Positions 16,596 through 24,347 of a stretch of DNA of 54,561 nucleotides are shown one piece after another. Position 1 is the first letter of the stretch. Every line of letters begins with the position of its first letter. The notes beneath the pieces are model-generated. The model was not told the DNA's origin, did not search any database, and saw only the letters and a list, made by a program, of their open reading frames with translations. Both the position numbers and the translations under genes were made by a program. The stretch is from Lachnospiraceae bacterium (GTDB lineage Bacteria; Bacillota; Clostridia; Oscillospirales; Ruminococcaceae), in NCBI GenBank assembly GCA_023664705.1, contig JAMPFE010000014.1, positions 1 to 54,561 of the forward strand, read 5' to 3'.

Positions 16596-17167
16596 TCACC
16601 CCTTGCTGTCGGTTTCCTTGATCAGCTTGTTATGTTCGCGTATCCACGGCTGAAACTCGCGCAGTTTGAGCCCCGTCCAGTAGCCGACGTTGCCGTAATC
16701 ATGTGAAAAAACCAAAATATTACGGCGCAGGCTGTCTACCCCGCATAATTCAACAAGAAAAAACGCGCGTTGTTTTTCACCCTGTTAAAATCGATGAGGC
16801 TCATGCTTTTGAGCGTTTCCATGTCGATTTTCTGCTTGCAGGCTCTGACAGCCATCAAAAGCAGATATTCCGTACTTACGGCGGGATTGAATACCGTCTT
16901 GTTGTACTTTGTCTCGACCTCTTCTTCGATGTTGAGGCTGTCTGCTCCGGTGAGCTGCGAAAAATCGAAATTGAGCACATCGTATTTATTTCCCTCGAAA
17001 TACACGGGCTTACCGGGCTTGAGATCCCACAGCCCTTCGGCCGTGATATGATCGTTCAATATCTTGTCGGCGGCGTTGTCAACTATCCTCTGCTCATCGG
17101 CGGTAAGCTCCCCGCCAAATACCTCGTCTGCGGTAACTGCCGCTTCAACCTTGTTTTCCTTAGCCAT
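16596..17167 (-). CDS. tail assembly chaperone, -1 frameshift product (gpE+E'-like)
   Basis: Reading the chaperone gene through a -1 shift at T TTT TTC (16757-16763) adds about 50 residues: LVELCGVDSLRRN then an aromatic segment GYWTGLKLREF and a TGA at 16596-16598, directly before the tape-measure start. There is no independent start with a ribosome site for this extension. A short and a frameshifted long chaperone upstream of the tape measure is the conserved arrangement in tailed phages (E/E+E' in P2, G/GT in lambda). Confidence 0.8.
16736..17167 (-). CDS. tail assembly chaperone, short form (gpE-like)
   Basis: 143 aa. Mostly helical, with VFGGELTADEQRIVDNAADK, KPVYFEGNKYDVLNFDFSQL and a C-terminal LMAVRACKQKIDMETLKSMS (partial quotes). 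Position between tail tube and tape measure and the shift site near its end identify it as the chaperone that loads the tape measure. ATG 17167 follows GGGAAGGAG; upstream codons back to 17209 lie in a hairpin region. Confidence 0.82.
   Translation of the reverse strand: MAKENKVEAAVTADEVFGGELTADEQRIVDNAADKILNDHITAEGLWDLKPGKPVYFEGNKYDVLNFDFSQLTGADSLNIEEEVETKYNKTVFNPAVSTEYLLLMAVRACKQKIDMETLKSMSLIDFNRVKNNARFFLLNYAG
16757..16763 (-). promoter_or_regulatory. -1 ribosomal frameshift site
   Basis: Minus-strand heptamer T TTT TTC in frame (CGT TTT TTC), 7 codons before the zero-frame TAG. It fits the X XXY YYZ rule. No strong stimulatory hairpin was worked out. Confidence 0.7.
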
Positions 17168-17179
17168 AAAAAACTCCTT

Positions 17180-17264
17180 CCCTATTAGAAGCAAGAGAGT
17201 TAGAGGCAAGGGGCAAGAACTAAAAATCCAACATCTTGCTTCTTGCCTCTTAATTTCTTGCTTC
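17180..17264 (-). other. large imperfect hairpin between tube and chaperone genes
   Basis: Minus-strand arms AGAAGCAAGA...GAGGCAAG...GCAAGA pair with TCTTGC...CTTGCCTC...TCTTGCTTCT. The three paired blocks stay in register with small internal loops. It lies directly before the chaperone ribosome site and may attenuate or stabilise the tail mRNA so that tube is made in excess over chaperone and tape measure. Confidence 0.6.
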
Positions 17265-17789
17265 TTAATACGACATGTTCAGCGCCTTGCGGATAGGTGC
17301 TGCGCGGTCTACGCCGTTTGTCTCGTCAATGTAGTTGTCGATGTCAATGTGCCGCTGCGGTTTACCATCAACGAACTCTTGGATCGCAAAAACCGAGAAT
17401 TCAATGGAAACATTCTGCGGCGTTGCGGGCTTTACGCTGCCGCCCGTGGTCTTGACAGGTTCGCAGCGAATGACGTATTTGATACCGGTCACGGGGATCT
17501 CTCCCGCCTGTCTGTCGTGCGCCTGTTTTGCGACCTCAAGCGTGATAATGTGTACCCGCTGTTCGGACAGCTTATAAAACGCCGCCGATGTGTCGCGGAA
17601 ATTCATCGTCATAGTCATCGGCTCCACCTGCGACAGCGCACCGTAGTTCGCCTTGCCCATCATTCCGAGCCCCGACATTTCAAATGTGGTGTGCGAAACG
17701 TCGGGCATGGTGATCTCCTGCAAGCCGAGGAAGCCCTCGCCGTCCTCGTAAACATACGCGGCGATAGTACCTTCGATTATCCTAGCCAT
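17265..17789 (-). CDS. major tail tube protein (FII family)
   Basis: 174 aa, P2 gpFII-like tube subunit that stacks into the inner tail channel: MARIIEGTIAAYVYEDG at the start, ITMPDVSHTTFEMSGLGMMG, then GKPQRHIDIDNYID. Full family length. ATG 17789 follows AGGAGGGATAAT. It is next to the sheath gene, as in P2 (FI-FII). Confidence 0.92.
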   Translation of the reverse strand: MARIIEGTIAAYVYEDGEGFLGLQEITMPDVSHTTFEMSGLGMMGKANYGALSQVEPMTMTMNFRDTSAAFYKLSEQRVHIITLEVAKQAHDRQAGEIPVTGIKYVIRCEPVKTTGGSVKPATPQNVSIEFSVFAIQEFVDGKPQRHIDIDNYIDETNGVDRAAPIRKALNMSY

Positions 17790-17807
17790 GTATTATCCCT
17801 CCTTATT

Positions 17808-17897
17808 TTAAAACGCTCGGCGGTCGGGCAAAACTCCGTTTTGCCCTCGCTGAGCAGTTGTTCAGTTTCTTTGAAACCTTCACAACTGCTCCCCCCG
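17808..17897 (-). other. two hairpins between sheath and tube genes
   Basis: On the minus strand GAGCAGTTGT / ACAACTGCTC enclosing GTTTC / GAAAC, followed by GGGCAAAAC / GTTTTGCCC. There is no U-tract after either, so processing or mRNA-end protection is more likely than termination. Confidence 0.6.
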
Positions 17898-17904
17898 CCT
17901 CGCT

Positions 17905-19323
17905 TTAGGACAGCGCCGACTGAAGCATGTCCACGCTGTAGGTAACGTGCATATCGACGCGCTGCATAGGCACGGGCGAAGCGGCGATAGTGTCGAGCCT
18001 TATCGTTCCGCCCATGAGCGAAGAAACGGGATTGAGTTCACCATTGTAGGTGATCTCGCCGCCGTACAGTTTGCCCTCTGCCGTCAAGCCGTTAAGCCAG
18101 CTGTTGAAGCTGTTGATTATCGCGTCGCGGAGCGCGGGAGTAAGCGGACGGTCGAGATACTGCCAAAACGTTTTAATGAACGTGTTGCAGATCCAATCCT
18201 GCACGCGGTTGGTGCAGACGAACATTTTCGCGACGTCGCTGACCTTCGGGAAACACGCGAGGTAATTCCCCCACAGCGTCCAACCGCCGTTATTCAGCAC
18301 CGTGACCACGCCGTCCGTCACGCTGACGATATCCGCCTGCGCGATGGTGATGGTGACCTCCTCGCCGGAAGCAATGAGCGCCCCGGTAATGGAAAGCGAC
18401 TTGTTTGACGGCGATTCATACGGACAATCGCCGTTCCCGGAATCGACCTTCGCCATAAGCCCAGCCGCGACAACGGACAGGTCGAAAATGTAATCGCCGC
18501 TGCGCACCATCGGCCAGAAGAGCATCATATCCTCGCTCGTGAGCCCGTTGTCGTTCTTGTATTTCAAAATATCGCCGTACCCTGTGACCTTCGCGGTATC
18601 GACGTCGATGAGCGCCTTTGCGCGGAAAAGCCCGTTGATAGACGGCGCTTTCGCCGCCATAACCGCCGCGACGGTCGGGTTGCTCGACCATCCGGGCGCG
18701 ACAAGCAGATCGGGCACGATGCCGATAAGGCTGTAGCACATCTCCACGGCTTCCACCGCGAATTCAATGTCCTGCGCCGTGATCTTGGACGGATCCGCGC
18801 TGTCATACGCGATGGTGAGTGACGCCGCGTTATAAGCCGCTCCGTCCGGGAGCAGCTCGACGGTCAAGCCGCTGTCGGTATAAAACGCCTCGAAATCCGT
18901 TCCCTCGGCAAGCGCGGTATCGCCCGATTTGACCGTCAGCGCGTCGTTCTTGATCGCCTCAAGCGGCAAAATCACGGTATGGTCCTCAACGGGATAATCC
19001 GCTGCCGAAACCTCGGTTTTGTGTGCGTTCGGATTAAAAACGTTATAAAAAATCGCGGGGCTCATTCCCGCGAGCATAAAGTGCGCGTACATCGCTTGGC
19101 AAAGCGACCATTTCGGAGCACCGCTCTCGCCGCGCCATTCCGTCGAATATCCGAGCGCCGACTTCGCCTCCGCGAAATCGTTGCATAATACGGGCTTCGC
19201 GTCATAGCCTTTCGCAATGTGAACGGGAGCCGCGCCGATGAAGAACGGCAGCCCGCAAGCCGCCGCCTGCACCGCGACCGCGCCGGTGTCGTCCTTGGAT
19301 GTGTTAATACCATGCCGGAGCAT
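17905..19323 (-). CDS. tail sheath protein (FI family)
   Basis: 472 aa contractile sheath subunit of the P2 FI type: GLPFFIGAAPVHIAKG, PDLLVAPGWSSNPTVAAVM, WTLWGNYLACFP and a C-terminal domain with YGGEITYNGELNPVSSL. Presence of sheath and tube proves a contractile tail. ATG 19323 has AGAGGAGGGATAA. The gene ends 115 bases before the tube gene, in the double-hairpin gap. Confidence 0.95.
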   Translation of the reverse strand: MLRHGINTSKDDTGAVAVQAAACGLPFFIGAAPVHIAKGYDAKPVLCNDFAEAKSALGYSTEWRGESGAPKWSLCQAMYAHFMLAGMSPAIFYNVFNPNAHKTEVSAADYPVEDHTVILPLEAIKNDALTVKSGDTALAEGTDFEAFYTDSGLTVELLPDGAAYNAASLTIAYDSADPSKITAQDIEFAVEAVEMCYSLIGIVPDLLVAPGWSSNPTVAAVMAAKAPSINGLFRAKALIDVDTAKVTGYGDILKYKNDNGLTSEDMMLFWPMVRSGDYIFDLSVVAAGLMAKVDSGNGDCPYESPSNKSLSITGALIASGEEVTITIAQADIVSVTDGVVTVLNNGGWTLWGNYLACFPKVSDVAKMFVCTNRVQDWICNTFIKTFWQYLDRPLTPALRDAIINSFNSWLNGLTAEGKLYGGEITYNGELNPVSSLMGGTIRLDTIAASPVPMQRVDMHVTYSVDMLQSALS

Positions 19324-19325
19324 AT

Positions 19326-19709
19326 TTATCCCTCCTCTATTGCTTTATAAGCCTCGCTGAGCGCGTTTCCGCCCTGCGCGAGCTTTTCGTTCGCGCGAGC
19401 TACCTCGGTGTCCTTGATGAGCAGTCTGCCCATCTTCGCCGCGCGCTTTACCATGCCGACTGCTTCTGCGTTGCCCTTTATCTCGGCGAGAATCGCGCTT
19501 TTTGCGCCTTTAAAAATTCTGCCGTGATTGCATACCCCTCGAACGGTCGGACCCAAATAAACGTAAATTTCGGTGGTCTCCGCCGCGTTTTCGGTATTGC
19601 TCGGCTCAGCCGAAGCTGCCGAGATCTCCGAAGCCGTCTGCGTCTCCGAAATTATCGGGTTTTCCGAAACTTCCGAGACTGCGTTTTCGTATTCCGTCTT
19701 TTTTGCCAA
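19326..19709 (-). CDS. hypothetical tail-completion protein
   Basis: About 128 aa from the TTG at 19709 (GGGAGG 9 bases upstream). The first 50 residues are a low-complexity Glu/Ser/Ala stretch; the rest (about 50-128) has YVYLGPTVRGV, FKGAKSAIL and a helical C-terminus with AYKAIEEG. Similar small proteins commonly precede the sheath in Firmicutes myophages, but I know no proven role. It overlaps the preceding gene by about 104 bases. Confidence 0.6.
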   Translation of the reverse strand: MAKKTEYENAVSEVSENPIISETQTASEISAASAEPSNTENAAETTEIYVYLGPTVRGVCNHGRIFKGAKSAILAEIKGNAEAVGMVKRAAKMGRLLIKDTEVARANEKLAQGGNALSEAYKAIEEG

Positions 19710-20193
19710 ATCCTTCAACCTCCCTGTAAATCGCGGGGAGCACGAACGTACACCGCAGCTCCCCCGCATGATATTGTCCCAATTCCTCATAATACGGCTC
19801 GATCTCCACCGGCTCGTGAACGTTGAGCATAAACGCGCCGCCGAACGTCACGTCTTTCAAAAGGCGGATCTGTATCCGCTCCATGATGTTCATAAGTTCG
19901 ACCTCGCCGCGCTCGTTGTCCTCGCAGTAGTGACAAAACACCATTCGTATCGGCACGAAAAATCTCGGCTCGTCTCCCGATTTTTGAATATGCTGCGATT
20001 TGCCCGGCTGGATAATGAAATACGGCGCGAGCTTTTCCGTGTTCTCGACTTCGGGCAGCCGCATTAAATACCCGTGCGGTTCTTTATAAACCTCTTCGGT
20101 ATCGCCCTTTTGCACAGCCGCTTGAAAGGTCATGCCCTTTAATTCGTTCAGACACAGCGTTCTCAACGCGTCCATAAGCGCCACTATCGTCAT
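19606..20193 (-). CDS. minor tail / tail-completion protein
   Basis: 195 aa. The first 160 residues look globular (LCLNELKGMTFQAAVQ, YFIIQPGKSQHIQK, RIQIRLLKDVTFGGAFM), and the last 35 are a Gly-Phe-rich tail with repeated (S/G)FG units. This tail lies exactly where the next gene begins, so the same 104 bases encode two low-complexity ends. ATG 20193 overlaps the stop of the gpZ-like gene. Family unrecognised; order suggests head-tail joining. Confidence 0.65.
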   Translation of the reverse strand: MTIVALMDALRTLCLNELKGMTFQAAVQKGDTEEVYKEPHGYLMRLPEVENTEKLAPYFIIQPGKSQHIQKSGDEPRFFVPIRMVFCHYCEDNERGEVELMNIMERIQIRLLKDVTFGGAFMLNVHEPVEIEPYYEELGQYHAGELRCTFVLPAIYREVEGFGKKDGIRKRSLGSFGKPDNFGDADGFGDLGSFG

Positions 20194-20846
20194 TTGTTAC
20201 CTCCCCACCCGTTCAAAATACGCGTGATCTCGTGCTCCATACGCTGTTCGAATACGTCCGAGGCATGCTTTCCGAGTGCCGCTGCCACTTCCTCGCTGCC
20301 GAGCATTTGCGGCACGGACGAGCCTTTGAGCTCGCGTATCTCGTCGCTTCCGGACGATGTAACGCCGCCCGTCCGCTCAAAAATGCCGATGTGACCCGAT
20401 TTCATTTTCGCGACAAACGCGCCGGGGATTTTCTTCGGCGACGTTCCTTTAAGCTGGTGCGCCGAAGCCGTCACACCCGGATGCACGGGCTTGTTTATCC
20501 CATTGATGATAGCGATCACGGTTTTGGAACTGTCATATTCGGGATTAACCGGAGACGTGCCGTTGTAGCGGTGAAGCGGTATCTTTTTGCCCGAAAATCT
20601 CACGGTTGCCGAGTTGTTTGCGCCGTAGGTGTATTTCACCGAAACGCTGTGCCGCGCTCGAATATTTTCCGCCGAAATGTCGTACTTTTTCCGAATCTCC
20701 TTGACCGCCTCCGAACGCAGCGAGGAAGCCGCTCTCGGCAGCGCGGAGCGCACCGCCTTTTCAACGCCGCCGCTTATCCCCGCGAGTAGCTTTTCGGCGC
20801 GTGAGACCGCCTCTCCGCCGAAGGACTGAATCGTTACAACGCTCAT
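20190..20846 (-). CDS. prophage minor tail protein Z-like
   Basis: 218 aa. Basic helical N-terminus (AVRSALPRAASSLRSEAVKE, KYDISAENIRARHSVSV) followed by PGAFVAKMKSGHIGIFER, the signature of lambda gpZ-type tail terminator/activator proteins. It would finish the head-proximal end of the tail. ATG 20846 has GGAGGGGATCG ahead; the upstream codons overlap the previous gene and lack a site. Confidence 0.8.
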   Translation of the reverse strand: MSVVTIQSFGGEAVSRAEKLLAGISGGVEKAVRSALPRAASSLRSEAVKEIRKKYDISAENIRARHSVSVKYTYGANNSATVRFSGKKIPLHRYNGTSPVNPEYDSSKTVIAIINGINKPVHPGVTASAHQLKGTSPKKIPGAFVAKMKSGHIGIFERTGGVTSSGSDEIRELKGSSVPQMLGSEEVAAALGKHASDVFEQRMEHEITRILNGWGGNK

Positions 20847-21211
20847 TCGTCGATCCCCTCCAGTTCCAAGCAAATCATACCCATAGCGTCGTCAACGGTG
20901 GCTACACGGTATTTATTGAAGAACGTTCTTCCGAGTGCCTCTCCGTCATCTATTTCAAACGACTTGCCCTGCTCGGGAATATGCCCGTCCGCATCGGCGG
21001 CTCTGAAATATGCTTTCGCGGAAACGGTGTAAAGCCCGTCCGTGTGGTTGGTAACCGGCAGCGACAACTCGGACTGCCGTATCTTTTCGAGCACCAACGG
21101 AATATGCCGAAACTCGCGCCCGTCGTATTTGACGGTGTGAAATTCGGCAAATTCGTTGATATTCATAAAAACCGCCGCGTTATCCGCCTCGACCATCTCT
21201 TTAAAGCCCAT
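20843..21211 (-). CDS. head-tail joining protein
   Basis: 122 aa, beta-rich (YDGREFRHIPLVLEK, GLYTVSAKAYFRAAD). Position between the capsid-side HeH protein and gpZ and its size match the lambda FII / 'ATP-binding sugar transporter-like' group of head-tail connectors. Identification rests mainly on place. The gene starts at the stop of its upstream neighbour. Confidence 0.6.
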   Translation of the reverse strand: MGFKEMVEADNAAVFMNINEFAEFHTVKYDGREFRHIPLVLEKIRQSELSLPVTNHTDGLYTVSAKAYFRAADADGHIPEQGKSFEIDDGEALGRTFFNKYRVATVDDAMGMICLELEGIDE

Positions 21212-21603
21212 TATTCCGGCTCCTTTGCGCCGATGCTCGGCGCATCGTAAAAGAACTCATCGAGCGCCGCTATCAGCTGCGCCTTGTTGGCGTGCGGCGG
21301 CACTTCGATGCCGTGATTTTTTGCGATCGCCTGCAATTCCGAATTTGTGCTGTCGGCACTGTATTCGGGAACGTCCTCATCATCGCCGTCATCGTCGGGA
21401 TCGGAAGCGGAAATATCCTCTCCCGATCCCTTTGCAAGCACCATTGCGCCCGCGACGATAGCGTCGGCATCGGCGATGCCGAGTTTTTTAAGCCTTCGAG
21501 CTTCCTCGTCGGAGACCTCGAACGGCTCGTCATTTGCCGTCTTGATTTTTACCGACTTACCCTCGCTGTGTCCGTAGTTGCCGCTGATGATCTTAATTAA
21601 CAT
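21211..21603 (-). CDS. HeH/SAP-domain head protein
   Basis: 130 aa. The N-terminal 45 residues carry KIKTANDEPFEVSDEEA, an acidic Asp-rich linker (about 68-80) follows, and the C-terminal 35 residues (NSELQAIAKNHGIEVPPHAN) form an HeH/SAP-like helix-extended-loop-helix. Such proteins follow the capsid gene in many Firmicutes phages and are annotated as head-tail connectors. ATG 21603 directly follows the capsid gene region. Confidence 0.65.
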   Translation of the reverse strand: MLIKIISGNYGHSEGKSVKIKTANDEPFEVSDEEARRLKKLGIADADAIVAGAMVLAKGSGEDISASDPDDDGDDEDVPEYSADSTNSELQAIAKNHGIEVPPHANKAQLIAALDEFFYDAPSIGAKEPE

Positions 21604-21629
21604 CGGTTTTCTCCTTTCTCGGCGCTCGT

Positions 21630-22712
21630 TTACGCCACGATGCCGGGCGCGAAGATATACGGGCAGTAAGTTTTCGGAGCCGCGATGGGCTTTGTCTGAA
21701 GTCTGAGCCCGCGAATCTCGGCCATGTTGTCGCAGAAGAATTTCGCGACGCGCTTAGCCGCCACGGACCGGAAGTCGATAGAGCCGTAAGGCATCTGGTC
21801 AACTCTGCCGTACATCATGTGTCCGCAGCTCGGGAAGGTCACCATAACTCCGTCCGACGGGAAATACGGCACGCTGTTTCCTTTTTCATCCTCGTAAGAG
21901 TTGGAAACGACGAACACGGTCAGCGGATGTCCTCTGAAATTAAGATTCCGCGCAAGGATAGAAACACCGGGATATTCGATTTTCTCGTCGATGCTGCCGA
22001 AGCTGATAGCGAGATTCTTGTCGAGCAAGCGGCAGATCTTGTCGTCGTTGTAAAACAGATCGGCGATGTCCGGACCGATAACGAGATCAGTCGGATTCAT
22101 ACCCCACCTTGTCAGCATCGAGCACATCGCCGCCACGTCACCGACGATATTCGCCTTGCCGCTGTTCCACGGATTGGCGGTGATAAACTTATGCTCCGAG
22201 GGATCATTCTCGAAAAATTGAGCGTATTTCGTGTCCCCGACGGTCTGCGCGTCGACCATCTCCTGCATCTCGCAGGCGTTGTTGATCATGGTCTGAACGC
22301 ATATCCACTCCTCGCGTCTGCTGATACGGCGGTTCATCTCCGTCATATCCTCGATCTCAAGCCGAGCCGCTCTCTGCGCGGGCGTGGTGTAAGAATACAG
22401 TGCCTCACCGAAGCCGCGTTTTCTCAGATCGTCAAGAGTAAGCGTTCTCTGTACCGCGATCCGTGCCGGTTCGATCTCGCGCATCTCGTATCCGCGTCTC
22501 TCGATAGGAATAGCGTCGATGCGGTCACCCACGAACGGAGCCATTTTACGGCTGCCCTTGCGGATTTCGACGAGAACCTTATCCGAATTGAAAATATCCC
22601 CCGCGCCGGTAGGGAAGTAGCGGTTGTGGAAAAACAACGATTCCGACTCCACCTGCTCAAGTGCCGCCGTCAGCATGTGACTGCTGAAAAAATCCAAAGC
22701 CTGTTCTGCCAT
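21630..22712 (-). CDS. major capsid protein (lambda gpE family)
   Basis: 360 aa, phage major capsid protein E: MAEQALDFFSSHMLTAALEQ at the start, VGDRIDAIPIERRGYEMREI (partial), RRISRREEWICVQTMINNA and TVFVVSNSYEDEKGN. It forms the icosahedral shell. It pairs with the small decoration gene just upstream and with a ClpP-like protease, the lambda order C-D-E. GGGGG lies about 11 bases before ATG 22712. Confidence 0.95.
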   Translation of the reverse strand: MAEQALDFFSSHMLTAALEQVESESLFFHNRYFPTGAGDIFNSDKVLVEIRKGSRKMAPFVGDRIDAIPIERRGYEMREIEPARIAVQRTLTLDDLRKRGFGEALYSYTTPAQRAARLEIEDMTEMNRRISRREEWICVQTMINNACEMQEMVDAQTVGDTKYAQFFENDPSEHKFITANPWNSGKANIVGDVAAMCSMLTRWGMNPTDLVIGPDIADLFYNDDKICRLLDKNLAISFGSIDEKIEYPGVSILARNLNFRGHPLTVFVVSNSYEDEKGNSVPYFPSDGVMVTFPSCGHMMYGRVDQMPYGSIDFRSVAAKRVAKFFCDNMAEIRGLRLQTKPIAAPKTYCPYIFAPGIVA

Positions 22713-22731
22713 TATGTATCAAACCCCCTTA

Positions 22732-23106
22732 TCAGTATTTAAGAGCCGCGATGAACTCGATCCCGTACGCGCGGAGCGTATCCTTATCGTCCTCGGTCAT
22801 CGTGTAACCGTCATTCACCGTGATCTTGTTGGAATTAAATTTGCCGCCGATATACACGGCTGCGGTCGCCTCTTCCGCTCCGACCTCGACGTCGTCGCAA
22901 AGCACGCCGAACGGCTTTGCGGAGGTATCTTTGCCGAGAATATCCAGCTTTCCGGCGGAATTCTTAGCGAGGATCGTACCGCGCTTCAACGCGCCGGCAT
23001 TGGCAGCTATCACTCCCGCGCCGACTCTCGCGGGCGGATAAGTCCCGACAATGAGATCGTCCGGCTCGCATGTGATCACCTTTTTGGTGAGTTCGGTCTT
23101 CATCAT
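22732..23106 (-). CDS. head decoration protein (gpD-like)
   Basis: 124 aa, lambda gpD family: LIVGTYPPARVGAGVIAANA, LKRGTILAKNS and ATAAVYIGGKFNSNKI. It trims and stabilises the expanded capsid. The start ATGATG overlaps the protease stop; either codon could be used. Order protease-decoration-capsid is as in lambda. Confidence 0.9.
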   Translation of the reverse strand: MMKTELTKKVITCEPDDLIVGTYPPARVGAGVIAANAGALKRGTILAKNSAGKLDILGKDTSAKPFGVLCDDVEVGAEEATAAVYIGGKFNSNKITVNDGYTMTEDDKDTLRAYGIEFIAALKY

Positions 23107-24347
23107 GTCTTGTCACTCTCCTTTACTCCCTTGAAGAACGCTCTCGCGTCCGCAAGCCGCTCCTCGTCTGTCTTGATATGCGGCGTTCCCAAATCGGGAG
23201 CAGCCGAAGCCATAACGCCGTCCACGCCCGAAGCATGGGAATCGTTTTCCGCGTCCGTGATGAATTTCCGGCCCTTTTCCGCGTTTTGCTTTGCCGCTCT
23301 GTAGGCAAGCTCTTCCGCGGTACACGCCGCGTCGCCGTACTTGGCGGCTTTCACGATCTCGGGATCGTAAAGTTGCGCGATCTCGTCGATCTTGGCAAGT
23401 CTGCCGCGCTCCTGCTCGACAGCCGCTTTCACAGCCGCGTCCTCGGCGGCCTTCTTATCCGCCGCGCTTGCCGCCAAGATCTCCTTTTCGACAGCGGCGG
23501 CGAGCTGCGGATTTTCCGCTTTGAGTTCGGACAAATTATTCGCCATAATTTTCTCTGCCTCCTTGTTAAGGTCATTTTTATTTGCTTGTGTATTTGCATC
23601 GCCCGAATTGCTTTCGGACGTTTTTGCCGTAGGAACGTTGGGGCAAGGCATACCTAAAAGCGAGAAATTTCTGCCGTTTATCATAAGCGACTTCCTGTCC
23701 GCACACGCCGCGATCTCGGTCTTTTGTTCGTTCTCAAAGACCTCGTCGGCGAACCCCTTTTCTTGCGCTTCTTTGCCCGTCATATACGTTGTTTCGCTCA
23801 TCATATCGAGCAAAATCTTCTCGTCAAGCCCCGTTTTCCGCTTGTACGCGGCGACGATGACCGCGTCGTATTTGTCGTTTTCCTCAGCTTTTTTGCGTAG
23901 TTCGTCCGCGTTAAGCCAACTGAAGAATATCGACACGCTGGATTTGTGGATCATTATCAGCGATTCTTCGGACACTGCAACATGATCGGCGGCGCACATT
24001 ATCATCGAACCCGCCGACATCGCCACGCCGTCAACAATACAGTTGACTTTTGTACCGTTCCTTGCCAGATCGCGCAGACAGTTATGTATCACGATAGCCG
24101 CGTGAACGTCGCCGCCGACCGAATCAAGCCGAATATTCAGTTCTTTACAGCTTCCGAGAGTTTCAATGTCGTTGACAAATTCCGAGCTTATAATAAAATC
24201 GCCTTTGATCTCCTCGCCCGTCCAGCCGTTGACCGGACGCTCTTTCATGATCTGCCCGTACATCTTTATTTCGGCTTTTTCGGATTTTTTGTCGAAAAAA
24301 AGCGCGTAATGTTCGCGCTCGATGTTGATATTATTTGCGGTTGGCAT
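23103..24347 (-). CDS. ClpP-like prohead protease with scaffold domain
   Basis: 414 aa. The N-terminal 215 residues are a ClpP-fold serine protease: RLDSVGGDVHAAIVIHN, nucleophile Ser 111 in GVAMSAGS, and His 134 in MIHKSS. After a linker, a long helical region (about 265-345; AAVEKEILAASAADKKAAED) resembles an internal scaffold that is later digested, as in lambda C/Nu3 fusions. It would mature the prohead. ATG 24347 lies inside the portal gene's end (17-bp overlap). Confidence 0.92.
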   Translation of the reverse strand: MPTANNINIEREHYALFFDKKSEKAEIKMYGQIMKERPVNGWTGEEIKGDFIISSEFVNDIETLGSCKELNIRLDSVGGDVHAAIVIHNCLRDLARNGTKVNCIVDGVAMSAGSMIMCAADHVAVSEESLIMIHKSSVSIFFSWLNADELRKKAEENDKYDAVIVAAYKRKTGLDEKILLDMMSETTYMTGKEAQEKGFADEVFENEQKTEIAACADRKSLMINGRNFSLLGMPCPNVPTAKTSESNSGDANTQANKNDLNKEAEKIMANNLSELKAENPQLAAAVEKEILAASAADKKAAEDAAVKAAVEQERGRLAKIDEIAQLYDPEIVKAAKYGDAACTAEELAYRAAKQNAEKGRKFITDAENDSHASGVDGVMASAAPDLGTPHIKTDEERLADARAFFKGVKESDKT

